64,000 nt of DNA from Rhexocercosporidium sp. MPI-PUGE-AT-0058. Taxonomy: Eukaryota > Ascomycota > Leotiomycetes > Helotiales. The notes under the pieces were generated by a model that did not search any database, had not been told where the DNA came from, and saw only the letters and a program-made list of their open reading frames with translations. The stretch is from positions 124,001 through 188,000 of the forward strand of contig JAGTJL010000005.1 in assembly GCA_020746875.1 (NCBI GenBank). Direction: 5' to 3'. The position numbers were made by a program, and so were the translations under genes. This document shows, in pieces, positions 1 through 11,170 of this stretch. Position 1 is the first letter of the stretch. Each line of letters begins with the position of its first letter.

Positions 1-705
1 TTAGGAACGAGATAAACAGCCAAACCTAAAATAGCCGACTATAAATACTAATGAATGCACCAGACCATAAGGTGAATTATCAATAGGTCGAAGCTAGAAG
101 ATCAAATGCAATAGAACAATAGTGTGAAATTTTTGGGTGTTGCTTCAAGTTTGACCTTTGCTCCACATTCCCGGAGTGGCCGAGCGAACCTCTATTCGGA
201 CTCGCTTAACAAGGTTGTTGACATTATCGATACAATCCGAATCACTCCTGTCTGTCATTTAGTTAGTGATATACAGACGAAAGCCTATAGTTCACTTACA
301 GATAATCTAATTGTGAAGAAGTCATCACGATGAGACAAGACATCCCCCACTCCTCGCTCGTAAGCCCAGTCAGCACGAACATGTGCAGGTATTTGTTGGC
401 TTGCGGCGAAATGCCTCCTCAAGCCAGCTACCAGTCCAAAAGTCCCTGCGAGTGCTGCAGCCCGGCTCATGAAAGCCAAGGCTTATTGGAGATAATCTTA
501 TTCCTGTATTGTCTTGGGATATCGCGAGTGGAAAACAATTGTCATCCAGGCTGTTTGGCGTCGGCTAGAGTGGGTCGGTGATAGCTGCAGGATGCCTAAG
601 CACGCTTGTGTCCGTTTTAAATTTTGGAGCACGTAGACAAGTGTGAGAGCTAGGATGATGTTCGGCATCTTGTGTTCGGATCGAATCACACCACTAGCTG
701 CCGAA
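1..705. other. No supported gene at left edge
   Basis: Only short open frames occur here. A minus-strand frame (about 285-461) beginning MSRAAALAG looks mildly protein-like and could be the last exon of a gene, but no convincing upstream exon or known motif was found. A tRNA-like GGAGTGGCCGAGC string near 173 has no matching T-arm. Confidence 0.4.
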
Positions 706-1825
706 TCATGAGAGCGGGCGTGAATGGTGGTCTCTTGCGTGCTTCAGCAGAGCTTTGTTCCTGAAGAAGCCATTCCCACCCTTTCGAGCACAGCCTGGAG
801 CGGTACAAGGGAACATAATTTTATCTTGTACTTCCCGGAGGTGATCCGTATAATTGCTCTGAGTTTTAAATGACCGACGTGGGGGCTGCGAGCGAGATGG
901 GGGCCCGTACGAGTCTTCGACTTCCCAACAATCGATGTGTGAACAATATCTTTTCTTCTTGAGTTTCCGAACGGGACGGACCCGCTGATTCTTACTTGCG
1001 TCTATGACGATATCCATGCTGTGGAATCCTCGCAGATGCTGTGTGAGGTGGTCTTGTCTAGCGAATAATTTGGGATGCTGACAATAGGGGCAAGGGATAG
1101 CTGCATTCAGGTTATGCCCTTGTATGTGCCTATCAAGGACGTCGAGACGAGAGAAAACATCACTGCATTTGCAGCAGTAAGGTGAATGATGGGTCTTCTT
1201 GGTGTGTAGGTTCAACGATGCTTTGCTGCTAAATTGGAGTCTACACTCTTGGCAACCGATTTCCAACTCCAATGTAAGGTAGCCATGCGCTTGGTTCGAA
1301 CTTGACGAGTCCCCTGCTACCATTGGAACATTTTCATTGTTCGTGTGGTCGCTGTCGAGTGGGCAATGAATCTGAGAAGTTTGGGGTAGAGAAATATTTT
1401 CCATGCCTTGCATTTTGCCGCTATGGTAAAAGTCAGTTTTGGTTTTCATGAAGAAACCTACGGACTTGCTGAATTGACGATATTCACATAGGAGGCAATT
1501 GACTCACATTGTCCAATCCCAAAGATCGGGGTTCTGGCTCAGACTGTCGGGTAGCCTGATTGGAGAAGATCCATCGTCTTGAAGCGTAAATGAAATCTGG
1601 ATCTCTAGATCCTGGAATTGATTGAGTAGTGGCCCAGTTTTCCCATGCGTTATGGTCAGGTGTTGTATATTGAAATTGTCTTTGGGGCTGGCCACCTGGG
1701 GGAAAAGCTTTGGGGGATAAGGGTAAGTAGGGCTACTCAAATGTACCAAACGGCATAGAATCTGGGCTCAAGAGCTGACTGTCGAGCATCGTCCAGAGGT
1801 CTGCTGGAAATTGTAAAGTTTCCAT
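706..1825 (-). CDS. C2H2 zinc-finger protein, intron-containing
   Basis: The last exon (about 706-1427) encodes several C2H2-type fingers: a CQEC..H..H unit, a CCKCSDVF..H..H unit, CPYCQHPKLFARQDHL..H..H, and a final CTAPGC..H..H unit. A basic stretch RKLKKKRYCSH lies between them. Such proteins are usually nuclear DNA-binding regulators; no target can be named. Upstream coding sequence probably begins at the ATG at 1825 (METLQFPADLW). A clear intron (GTGAGT donor near 1505, branch ACTGAC, acceptor CATAG near 1428) joins the middle exon ending in DLWDWT to the finger exon. The join between first and middle exon is uncertain: the only in-frame solution I found uses a weak GTACAT donor and an AAAG acceptor. 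Finger region is sure, exact protein start is not. Confidence 0.72.
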
Positions 1826-2035
1826 TGGTGTTAGGTAGTGATGAATAAGGGGCGTGTGGTTTGGTAGGTAGTTTCCAATGTCGGCCGAGGCGTCTGGTAA
1901 GAACAGCGGAGGCGCAACGGCAAGCGAGGCAAGAGTGCGCGCAGCAGGGGGTATTTTGCTGGAGCAGGTGGGTGATCGCAGCAGTAGTGAGAAGAATGTG
2001 ATTTACTGTGGAGGTTCAGCGTGGTCGATACCAGA

Positions 2036-2057
2036 GCAGCAGCAGCAGCAGCAGCAG
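2036..2057. repeat. CAG trinucleotide microsatellite
   Basis: About seven uninterrupted AGC/CAG units. It sits outside any gene I can support, although a minus-strand open frame would read it as a polyalanine run. Confidence 0.8.
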
Positions 2058-2943
2058 CCGGACGTGAGTGAAACCTGGTGAGCAAAACCAGGTGAGCGCT
2101 TATCTTCTCAGTGTCCCAGTGGAACTCCGAGGTATAACTAGGTTTGCTACCATACTCCTTTACACACCACAGAGCTAGGTTCACATCTTTGCGAACCAGA
2201 CGAGGCAGACACCAATGCCGCCACCGATGCGCATTTTGGCCAATGTAGCCGGCAAATTCGCCATATCTTGCTTGGCATAGGGCGGAAGCAAAAGAGAATT
2301 GAACATGATTGGCCGAGAGTCACCAACAACAAAGATTCACCCACAGTTGTGGAGCCACATTTGCTCACGCTTCAAGTATTGCTTCGCCCTACTTCACTGC
2401 GTGTAGGGCGAGTTCAGATACCCCCTTCCTCAGGATATATGTACTGTACCAGTGCACCGCGAGTCCCATAGAACAGAAACCTCTGTATGAGAGACTGGTG
2501 CTGCCATGAGTGAGCAGGGTTGTAAAGCTCCGCCCTTTTAAGCAAAGGAAAACTTTTCCTGCTCCCTGTGAGAGCGAGACTTCCTAGGGGTCCGCCTCCA
2601 TTGTTGATACATCTGTGCTTACTTATTCTACTGCATCTAACAGCCATAACGAACAGAACGGAATATGACAAAGTCTTGCCACCAAAGAGCTGCACAGCTG
2701 CTGCTTGGCTCAGAGTTGAACCAAACTGGACGAATGAGGCACGTGTATTTCGCAAATTCAGACGACTTACGTACAGATCCGAGTCACTCGACAAGATCCT
2801 GCGAGATAATGATACTCCAATTGCATTTGAAGTTCACGCAGCATGAGCAGATATGCCACTGTATTCCTACTAGGGAAATACATGAGCGAGAAGACGGATA
2901 ATGATGGTTGAAGAGGTAAGCGATCCAAACGTCGAGGTCCTCC

Positions 2944-2968
2944 TCACTTCACTTCACTTCACTTCACT
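2944..2968. repeat. (ACTTC)5 microsatellite upstream of tma22
   Basis: Five perfect copies of ACTTC/CACTT lie about 165 bp before the tma22 start codon, followed by a GCGGCCGC palindrome. Confidence 0.8.
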
Positions 2969-3132
2969 CGGGCCAAGCGGCCGCTAGTGTTCTCATCCCA
3001 CCAAACCTGCCCCGCCATCTTTCCCCCTCGACTCCCCTTCTTTATCTTCGAGATCGTCAAGCACGAGACTCGTCTCCATGTCACAACATCAACAACCTCA
3101 CTCGATCCTCATTACCAGCAACTACACTTACA

Positions 3133-4254
3133 ATGGCAGACGCAGACCAAGACTTAGAGTTACAGTCCCGAACCGTGCTGTACTGCGGAGGTGAGTTCCA
3201 TCCAATTCATTCTACGAAATTTACCCCTCCATTGTCCTACGGCGAGGAGACATAGCTAACGACTCGGTCATACTCCAGTCTGTTCGTTACCACCAGAGGT
3301 ATATCTTCCTTCCACATACCCGTTCTATAATCTGCGAGTTTGTTACTAGAATATACGAAGAAGACTCAGAGGGAGTGGCCTGTAATGGATGCAAGGAATG
3401 AAGCTTACTAGGCGAGGAAGTAGTATTGCGAATTCGGCGGCACAGTGAAGAAATGTCAGGATTGGCTGCAAAACAACGATGAGGATCTGTATGAGAGGTT
3501 ATGGTCTGAAGGTACATCGTCTTCTTCTCTTCCATTTTGAAACAGGACTACGAACCCTCCAATCGCAGTCTCCGTCCTCTTGATTCTCCCTCGAGCAAAG
3601 CCCAGCAGCTAACACATCTATCTACCAAATAGACGCTCTTGCAGCAGCAACATCCTCCCTCTCAGTCGATGCACAAAAGCGAGCCGAGAAAGACGCCCAC
3701 AAGAAAGCATTGAAGGCCGAAGCTGCAGAGGCGAAACAAGCTGCTACGATCAAGAGCTCGAAGGTTATCATTAAGCGTGTGGAGAGGAATAAGGTGCGTT
3801 TATTTCGTCCATGCTTGGTACTTTCAAGTTGAACTTTGGTTGCCTCGGCTTTGGGTAGTAAGGTTCCTTGCTGGTTGGCATGCTCTGAACTGCTTGCTGT
3901 TCGGCATACCTTGTTCATGGGGAGGAAATCCGGTCCTTTCCTCCCACACGCGATCCTCCTCAAATTCCCCTGAACGTTAAACTAACGCCCCTTCCACAGC
4001 GCAAATTTGTCACAACCGTCACCGGCCTCGAAGCGTTCAGTCTAGAAAACAAAAAAGTAGCTAAAGATTTAGGAAAGAAATTCGCCACAGGGTCGTCGGT
4101 GACAAAGGTGCCGAGCGGAGGAGAGGAGATCGTGGTGCAGGGCGATGTGAGTGAGGAGATTGAAGAGTTCCTTCTGGAGAAGTACCCAGTTATTCCGAAG
4201 GATAATATTGAGTTGGTTGAGAGTAAGATCAAGAAGGGGAGTACCACTACATAG
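3133..4254 (+). CDS. tma22: Translation machinery-associated protein 22 (DENR homologue)
   Basis: Five exons (3133-3190, 3279-3298, 3424-3511, 3633-3793, 4000-4254) give 193 residues, the usual length for fungal Tma22. The N-terminus carries the zinc-binding cysteines of the DENR family (YCGVCSLPPEYCEFGG and KKCQDWL). The centre is a charged alanine/lysine-rich linker. The C-terminal SUI1 domain contains IKRVERNKRKFVTTVTGLE, GKKFATGSSV and EEIVVQGDVSEEI, followed by EEFLLEKYPVIPKDNI. Known role: Tma22 pairs with Tma20 and removes deacylated tRNA and mRNA from 40S subunits after termination, limiting reinitiation. All introns start GT and end AG and keep frame. Exon 2 is only 20 bases. No sign of damage. 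The following gene on the other strand ends about 500 bp downstream. Confidence 0.96.
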
Positions 4255-4753
4255 GCATTCAATTCAACAAACTTCACATTGTTCTTGCCCTGCTTGCTTG
4301 ACATGGAAGTAGAGATAAGGAGAAAAGTACTTTTGAGAGTCCTTCAGCCAAGTATAACAGCCATTGCCACTGGTCACATAGTGACTGGTACTAGGCGTTT
4401 GGTCCGGCAGCTTGAATCGAAGCACAGACTAACATCAGCGAAGATCTAAATGGAGTCGTTGAGCTCGAGTTTTGTTTAGATACAGCAACAGGCTAATCTA
4501 TATACGATTAGAGACAAGCAAGCGCAGCATCAGCAGCTATTGTAACTATATCTCCCACGTTCCGCAATGCAATGCCAAAGAGATACCACACCCCCAGTAA
4601 GCCTCGCGCTAAATCTTTGACTTGATATGTTCGTTAACCTTCGTTGAACATATGTGCTCAATCCCAAGCCACTCTAGGGTCGGATGTAACATCGGTGGCT
4701 ATATTTTGATCATTCAGTAGGTGTCTAACGAGCCCTCCAGGTTTCTGAAATAC
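4255..4753. other. Tail-to-tail spacer between tma22 and recombinase relic
   Basis: Shared 3' flank of two convergent units. Nothing gene-like is visible on either strand. Confidence 0.5.
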
Positions 4754-7451
4754 TTAACCTCCTTTCTTACAGCCTGCTTCGGGGCATGACCGGGCTCTCC
4801 AACTTGGTACGTACGGGCACCGGGCTTCAGGGGTGTCGAGCTTGTGAGTTTTGACAAGATGCTGAGTGAAATTCAGCCCCGTGTTGAATAGCACTTCAGA
4901 TTTGCATCCTGGATACGTGCATTTGTGGTTTTTGGGAAAGGTCATCGAGTGCTTGTCCAGGCCGTGGTTCTTCCATGCGGTTGCGGTCATGAATATTACA
5001 CTGGGATCACAACCTGGAAAGGAACATCCTTATGGAGTGTATAAATAGCTATTCTCATGGTATTTCTCCAGTCCGCTTCCGAGAGAAAAGACTTGGTGCT
5101 GCCTTCCGAGGTCCATTTGAATGGCTTCTCAGAGTGCTTTTGGATGACAGCTTCTTCGGACGTAATCTTGCAGCATTTGCTATGTTGCTGGGTATCTTGT
5201 TGACTCTGACAGTGGTATTGACAGCTGAACTTCTTGTTGGCACATGAGTAGTGATATGGCGTTGGCAGGTTTCGGGTGTTTCCAGTGGCGACAATTACCA
5301 GTCTCTTTGCTTCATCGGCCCATCGTGTAGCAGCGACCCTGTCTAATCGTGTATTACGACCGATGTTGATCTCAGCGAAGAAGGTGATAATTCGGACGGC
5401 GTCCGATTCCTAGGGAATGATACTGTTGTCCTCAGAAGTACTTTCCGAGAGAGGATACAGTGCAGCATGTATGTTCTCATTCAGCTCAAGATCAGTATTC
5501 TGGGATAGAGCTGCTTCGAGATCTGTGACCAGCTCAATCGAGACTTTGTTGAGTGAAATCCCTGTTGAGTAGAAATGGTTAGACAAGGCGATGCAGTACA
5601 CGGTTGAATAGTTGTGATCACCTTCTTCCTCATCTGTGAGCTCCGGATCAATCATGTCCTCAAGGCCGCCGTCATTGTGAGCATTTTCATCTTGGTCTGC
5701 ACGACTATTGCCTACATTGGCGGGCAATGATACAAGTGCTGAAATGGGTACATATAGCAGCAGGATCTGGTCTACGGTTGGGTGATGTCTTACCTGGACG
5801 TGAAACTGTTCTCTGTGCAGCTTGCTCCTGGATGGCGTCAATAGTATTATTTTCCCTTGCTTCCATCCATTGCTGAATATCTTGCTCCTGGATCCGAGAT
5901 CGTACCTTTCTCCCGTCACTCTCCTTTCTCGAATCTAGACCACTGCTATCACACATCGCGTTGACTTCTTCCTTGGAAATCTTGCGGCGTTTGAAAGCAA
6001 TATCGGTTGTCATGAGATCAAAAGCTCCAGTAGTTTCTGTGGCGCCACGGATACGCTTCTCGAGAATTTTTGGATCCTGAAGTCCATTGGTATATTTCTT
6101 CGAAACACCATCGTGCAAAGTACTTCTGGAATGGCCCATGATATCGGCTACATCTGTCAACCAAGTTGCTGGCCCAGTCGCGGTCCTCACTATGTCCTGA
6201 AAACATCCCCGACGAAGATCATGCGGAGTGATGAGTGCAAGCAATCCTGCAACCAGACCAGCATATTTGACTGTGTTCCGCAGTTGTTCTGACAGTGCTG
6301 GTTTCGAAAGCTCGAGAAAGACGCCGCCTTTCCTAAGGCTTGTAAGGACTGGATACTCGGGATAGGCCCAGACGACGGTACTGTCAAGTCTCCGGCTGGC
6401 ACGGTAAACGAGACCCTCGAAAATCTGACTCTGTACCAAGCCATGTCTGAGAGCATGAATCAAGAGCCATTTGACCGGACACAGAGCATTGTCTTGAGCC
6501 AAATCGAGCGCGTCGATATCCACGACCCGATTGCTCGAGGAATTGTTCCTGCGGAGCACTACGTCAGAATATCTCACCAATGGAAGAGTCAAGGGTGTTG
6601 ACCTACTTTTCCCTTTTCTGATATCTCAGCGTGATACGCATAGTCAGCTTGTGCTCTGTACCTGGCTTCAGCTTTATCTGGATGTGCTTCCACTGAAGGT
6701 ACTCGACGTTCTTGTATCTAGTACTGAGGGTTAGATCTCTACAGCGAGCGCCTAGTGCACTAAGGAGAATGATGCTCAGGATTTTTCTGATTGTAGCATC
6801 CCATGACCTCGTTCCTGATCCAATGGCCCTCAGCAACAGCCACAATCATCCGCTTCACGAGCGAAATACCGACCCATTGCGCCTCTCGCTGAGGGTCATT
6901 TGTGAGCTTTCCTTCTTGTAAAAGCGACTTCAGACAAATCGAGATACAGAGGCGTTCGTGAGGGGAAAGGTTGAATTCTGGGTATGCGAAGAGGAGCTTT
7001 GGGATAAGCAGATTGAGATATCGGACCTGAGTGTTGTATCTAGGCACGTGGCCATTGACGGAGGTCATGTGCGAGGTAATAGTCGTAAAGAAACGAACGA
7101 TATCATCACCCGAGAGCACCGTTTCGACGCTGTCGAAAAAGCGGTGGTCAGTGACTGCGGCGATGCTCTGATGCTGTTTGTCCACCTCAGAGATAGGCGT
7201 GCATACCTTTTCTACAGCGTTGCCGTATAAAATGCTCTAAAACGATTGAAGACCAGGAATTTGTGAGCCCAGTCAACTGGAGTGCCAACATCATCGGTGA
7301 GAAGCTTCGAGGCTCTCTTCGAGGCGATACGGTCTTCAAAAGTACTTTTCAGCATTGACTGGATGCTCTTCATACCGTACTAAGCTCCGGGCTCTTGAGG
7401 TGCCTCGAACTCTAGGTCTAAAGAGTTGAAGCCATCATCGTTGTTCACCAT
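4754..7451 (-). pseudogene. Relic of a tyrosine-recombinase-like gene with C-terminal C2H2 fingers
   Basis: Read on the minus strand, one long protein can be followed from an ATG at 7451 to a stop at 4754, but it is broken several times. An amber stop lies at 7380-7382, frames shift near 7210, 6790 and 6600, a second amber lies at 5410-5412, and a one-base frame break lies near 5008. Intact parts include the N-terminal helical domain (RYNTQVRYLNLLIPKLLF), QWKHIQIKLKPGTEHK, CPVKWLLIHALRHGLVQ, then the recombinase-like core HDLRRG..IMGHSRST..KKYTNG. A spliceable intron (GTAAGA..TTTCAG, about 5735-5788) remains before an acidic tail and cysteine/histidine fingers ending HKCTYPGCKS..H..H. The arrangement R-x-G, GHS, Y resembles fungal tyrosine recombinases (DUF3435/Crypton-like families); I infer that from motif order, not from alignment. 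Such genes move with mobile DNA. In this state it cannot make a full protein. Confidence 0.68.
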
Positions 7452-8159
7452 GGTTGAGAAGTATCAAATGCTGTTCAATGCTGCTTAAAAGGGAGCGCGT
7501 GCGTGAAAGAAGACTGAGAGAACAGGACGACGAGAATGGGCAGGTAGTTGTTGGTGATAAGCAGAAGAGAGAAACCGAGAGAGGAAGAGAGAGTTGAGTT
7601 GATGAATTGAAGAGATGGAGGAGAGAGATGACGAGAGGAAAGCTACTTATCTTAGGAAAGGCAGGTAGGTAGGTGGGTGGGTGTTGGACAAAGCGGGCAG
7701 GAGCGAGGGCAAGACGACCGGACAGAGGCAGGAGCGACGGGATCTCCGTCTGTCCACCCACTGCCTACCTGGATGATATATTATCGCACCCAATCCGAGA
7801 CCCTGAGCTGCTCTGTTCTGTCCTGTCCTGCTGGAAACAAAACAGAAGTACCTAGGAAAAGTACTTTTAACAACGCTTCGCTGGTGTCGGACAGCGTCCA
7901 ACAGCAGAACAGCATTGAGCTGGTAGAGGATAGGAAGAAGGCTGGAGCGGGGACGCAGGCTGGGTAGTCAGTGAGGGGGAAGATGGGGTGGGGTTGAGTG
8001 GGGAGGGAAACGATATGAGATGATGTGGTGAAATTCAGGGTTGACATTTCTCTGGCATCTCCCTTTGATTCTTGGTTCCTTTCCTTACAAAATCATACCG
8101 TAACGCCAAACGCTAAACTACAAAACCAAACAGTAGACCCCAGAGCACCAGAGCAACAC
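7452..8159. other. Intergenic region, no gene seen
   Basis: The first part is strongly strand-biased (GAGA-rich on the plus strand) and then a GGTAGGTGGGTGGG tract near 7665-7690. It would be the promoter side of the recombinase relic and the 3' flank of the borealin-like gene. Overlapping open frames are low-complexity shadows. Confidence 0.5.
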
Positions 8160-9352
8160 TCAATTTCTCTTTCTCAAGACTCGTCCTCCAGCAACTGTAG
8201 TTGGTGCCACAGAAGCCTTACTAGCAGCCGGCATCTTCCTCTGGCTTCCCATCCCCTTGATCGTATTCATCACCGACTTCTTGACTGGAGCTTTCTTCGG
8301 GGCAGGGACTGGCTTTCGTACAATGGTCGCATTGCTCGACTCACTGCTCTCACTGATCGTGCTCGCTCTTCCACGTCCAACAGTCGGCGCCGAAGCTGCA
8401 GGTACTGTTCTCTTTCCCCTTCCTGCTCCAATGGCAGCGGGCTTTTCGGCTGTGACTTTCCTCGCTGCTCCTGCGCGTGTAGATTTGGCTTTCTCAACCA
8501 TATTCGTGAGGATACCTGCTGCGCTACCAGATGTGACTGGAGCTGCGGGCTTGAGTGGTGAGACTGGACGCGCCAGGAAGGATTTTGTTGGTGAGGCGGG
8601 TCGGATGGGGGAGCGTGGGAGAGTGCGGGAGTTTGCTGATCGCGGGGAGAGGACTTGGGAAGGTTGGATCTTGGCGCGGGATGTGGTGCGGGCTGGTGGG
8701 ATGGGAGGACCTCTGACTCTCTTCTTGGGGTTCTCAATATCTTCATTCTCTTTATCGACGGAGATGTCATCGCTGTATCTGATTAGCACTTTCTCACTCC
8801 CACTACAAGGTGCCATGTACCTCATTCTCTTAGGAGCGCGTTGCGGTGATGGACTGGCGCGTGAATGGCTCTGTTCTGCTTGGATCAGGTTCTTGCGCGG
8901 GGAGTTGATCTTTTCTGCTCGTGAAGCTGTTGTTGCTGGTCTGGAAGTCTCGCTATATTTGTTGTGGAGGTCACCCATCTTCGCTCGTCGCAGAGCCATC
9001 GGGATACGGTTGACTCTGATCTCAATACGCGTCCTCAATCCTTGTGCTTGTAGATTATATTGTGCTCGGAGCTTCCTGGCGCGTTCGGTGACTATTGATA
9101 GGCGGTTAGCAGGCATGTAAACAGCAGGATGTTCGTTCCCTTACTCTCAAGTTGCAAGTTGTCGATTAAAGCTTGCTTCTGCGCCAGAGTAATACCCATC
9201 TTCTTTTTCTTGATCGGACTCTTGTTTATAGGTGTCCTGGCTGGACTGCGGGTCTTCGTGGGGATCATTTGCGGTGGAGCTGGGAAGTTCTGAACATCGA
9301 CTGAACATGTTGATTCGGTGGACTTGCGTTTCTTGGAGCGCGTCGGAGCCAT
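8160..9352 (-). CDS. Borealin/Nbl1-like chromosomal passenger complex subunit
   Basis: Two exons (9145-9352 and 8160-9091, intron GTAAGG..AATAG) encode 379 residues. Residues about 45-105 match the borealin N-terminal (Nbl1) domain: MGITLAQKQALIDNLQLE across the splice, then ITERARKLRAQYNLQAQGL and RIEIRVNRIPMALRRAKMGD. In known systems this helix bundles with INCENP and survivin to localise Aurora kinase to centromeres and the spindle midzone. The remaining 270 residues are basic and low-complexity (Ser, Pro, Lys, Arg, with SPRK, SPTK and RSP motifs that could be phosphorylated) and end in GRVLRKRN. Yeast Nbl1 is only the N-terminal domain; filamentous fungi often carry this longer tail. The start at 9352 (MAPTRSKKRKST) is the first ATG in frame and is followed by a basic, nuclear-signal-like stretch. 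It is divergent from rpn10. Confidence 0.85.
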
Positions 9353-9781
9353 TTTGGATGTTTGTGGGGTTGATGATTCGGTGCGCAGAGGTACTGTACA
9401 AGAGTGTGACTTGCGAAGGCGATGCGATTTGAGGATATATCGAGCGTGTTTTTGCAAGCAATTCTTGCCGTAGTGAAGTTGGATGTTCCTTAGTTGGATG
9501 TTGAAGGTAAACAAACCCACCGCGAGCCGCATCGCTTCTGCTCTGGCCGCTAGAAGTAGATTTGGCGCTAAAGTTGCAGGGGTAGGAGCGTCAAGCTACC
9601 GTACGCGCAGCCGCAGCTACCTTGAGCATTCAGCATCTCTCTATCCTCAATCAACACAACGAAACTGAGCATCAGTCTGATCTCACAACACCACGAGTGC
9701 TACACAGGATCTAAACCATCTCCTCTCTCACCCGAAACCTTACCTCCGAATAAAAGCCCTCCGCAGAGGCACAATTGCACG
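9353..9781. promoter_or_regulatory. Divergent promoter region, borealin-like gene / rpn10
   Basis: A 429 bp spacer separates the two start codons, so both 5' leaders and promoters must lie in it. No clear TATA box was recognised. The last 100 bases before rpn10 are rich in CA and CT, as is usual for fungal leaders. Confidence 0.6.
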
Positions 9782-10750
9782 ATGGTTCTCGAAGCAGTAA
9801 TGGTAGTGGTGGACAACAGCGAAAGCAGTCGAAATGGCGATTACACCCCAACAAGATACGAAGCACAATCAGACGCCGTCTCCCTCATCTTCTCCGCCAT
9901 CACACAAGCCAACCCCGAGTCCTCAGTCGGTCTGATGAGTATGGGAGGTAAGGGACCTGAAGTTCTCGTCACCTTAACAACGGATCACGGCAAGATCTTG
10001 GAGGGTTTACATCGTACGAAGAGCAAGATTCGAGGGGGTAGTCATTTGGCTACCGGTATTCAGATCGCTGGTGTATGTCTATCCTTCTCTTCTGCCTCTA
10101 TTCCTGCTATAGTTATTGCACTGCGTCTTGGTGGCCCAGAATCCCAAAGCTGACAAACATAGCTCGCACTCAAGCACCGCCAAAACAAATCCCAACGTCA
10201 ACGCATCATAGTTTTCACATGCTCACCCATCCCTGACGACGAAAAATCCCTTACCAAGCTGGCCAAGAAGATGAAGAAGAACAACGTCTCCATAGACTTT
10301 GTAGCCTTCGGCGAGCTAGACGATGATACCACCAAGAAACTTACTTCGTTCAACGAGAATGTCAAAGGCGGCGACGGCTCACACATCGCCATCATCCCAC
10401 CTGGACCTGGTTTGTTGAGTGACCAACTCGTTACCAGCCCGATCTTGAACGGAGATGGCGCATCTGGAGGAGGTGGTGGAGAGGGTGCCGGAGCTGCGGA
10501 GAATTTTGAGTTTGGTGTTGATCCTAGCATGGACCCTGAGTTGGCGCTAGCTCTGAGGATGAGTATGGAAGAGGAGAAGGCGAGACAAGACAAGCAGAAT
10601 AAGGAGGTTGCGGAGCAAGAGGCTAAGGATAAGGCGAAGCTGGAGGGTATCAAGGAGGAAGATGAGGCGGGGGAGAAGGCGCCGTTGTTGGGAGAGGGAA
10701 GTGGGAAGACTGATAAGAAAGATGATGAGGATAAAATGGATACGGCGTAG
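9782..10750 (+). CDS. rpn10: 26S proteasome ubiquitin receptor Rpn10
   Basis: Two exons (9782-10072, 10163-10750) give 292 residues, normal for the family. Residues 1-190 form the von Willebrand A-type domain, beginning MVLEAVMVVVDNSESSRNGD and containing TPTRYEAQSDAV, GGSHLATGIQ, LALKHRQNKSQRQRI and VSIDFVAFGEL. A ubiquitin-interacting motif follows near residue 220 (DPELALALRMSMEEEKAR), with the conserved acidic-LALAL-S pattern. Known role: it binds polyubiquitin chains on the proteasome regulatory particle and stabilises the lid-base contact. The tail is Lys/Glu-rich and lacks further motifs. The intron (donor GTATGT after Gly97, acceptor ACATAG) interrupts the A domain in phase 0. An opposite-strand open frame over exon 2 is a shadow of the acidic repeats. 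Confidence 0.97.
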
Positions 10751-11170
10751 GTTTTGCATGGGGATATGCATTGCTGATGGCGTTGGGCTTGTATGATTGT
10801 AATACTAGATATCACCCAAGGGTGAAATACTACGCCTTACACTTCGTCCTGACTCTGTTCCTTTGCTTATCTGGTGTAGCGGTGGCGTCTTTCTTGCTAA
10901 GCTTGCCATGTCCGTGGGATGGATGATATGCAGATCGGATATCTGCAAGTTCATTCCGAGCCCTTGTTCCAACATCCGTTCCAAGACCCCCTTCCCTTTG
11001 TCCGCCGTGTGCTACCCCATGGCTGCCAAATATCAACGCCCTGTAGAATTCAGCATCCAGCTTGCTGGACATATGCCATCCACATATCATACAGCACATG
11101 CCTCTCTCTCGTACTAGAGCAATTCCCTCCTCCAGAAATAGAAACCCAACTACCCCTGCTTTCTCACTCC
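10751..11170. other. 3' spacer between convergent rpn10 and trs23
   Basis: Both genes end here. Overlapping open frames on the two strands lack motifs and look like chance. Confidence 0.5.

Larger units (their letters stand above)
1826..3132. other. Intergenic region with two simple repeats, no supported gene
   Basis: Open frames here are short, begin mostly at non-ATG codons and lack recognisable motifs. The stretch includes a CAG trinucleotide run near 2036-2057 and a five-base ACTTC tandem repeat at about 2944-2968. The last 150 bases form the tma22 leader, pyrimidine-rich as is common before fungal start codons. Confidence 0.5.

Noticed and set aside
168..200. tRNA-like GGAGTGGCCGAGC at the left edge
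   Set aside because: No anticodon arm or T-arm with matching stems follows within tRNA length.
8257..9120. Plus-strand 287-codon open frame
   Set aside because: It lies entirely opposite the borealin-like gene, has a composition mirroring that gene's low-complexity tail and carries no motif.
10198..10815. Minus-strand 205-codon frame opposite rpn10
   Set aside because: Its leucine/serine runs are the complement of the Glu/Lys-rich rpn10 tail; the rpn10 reading is certain.
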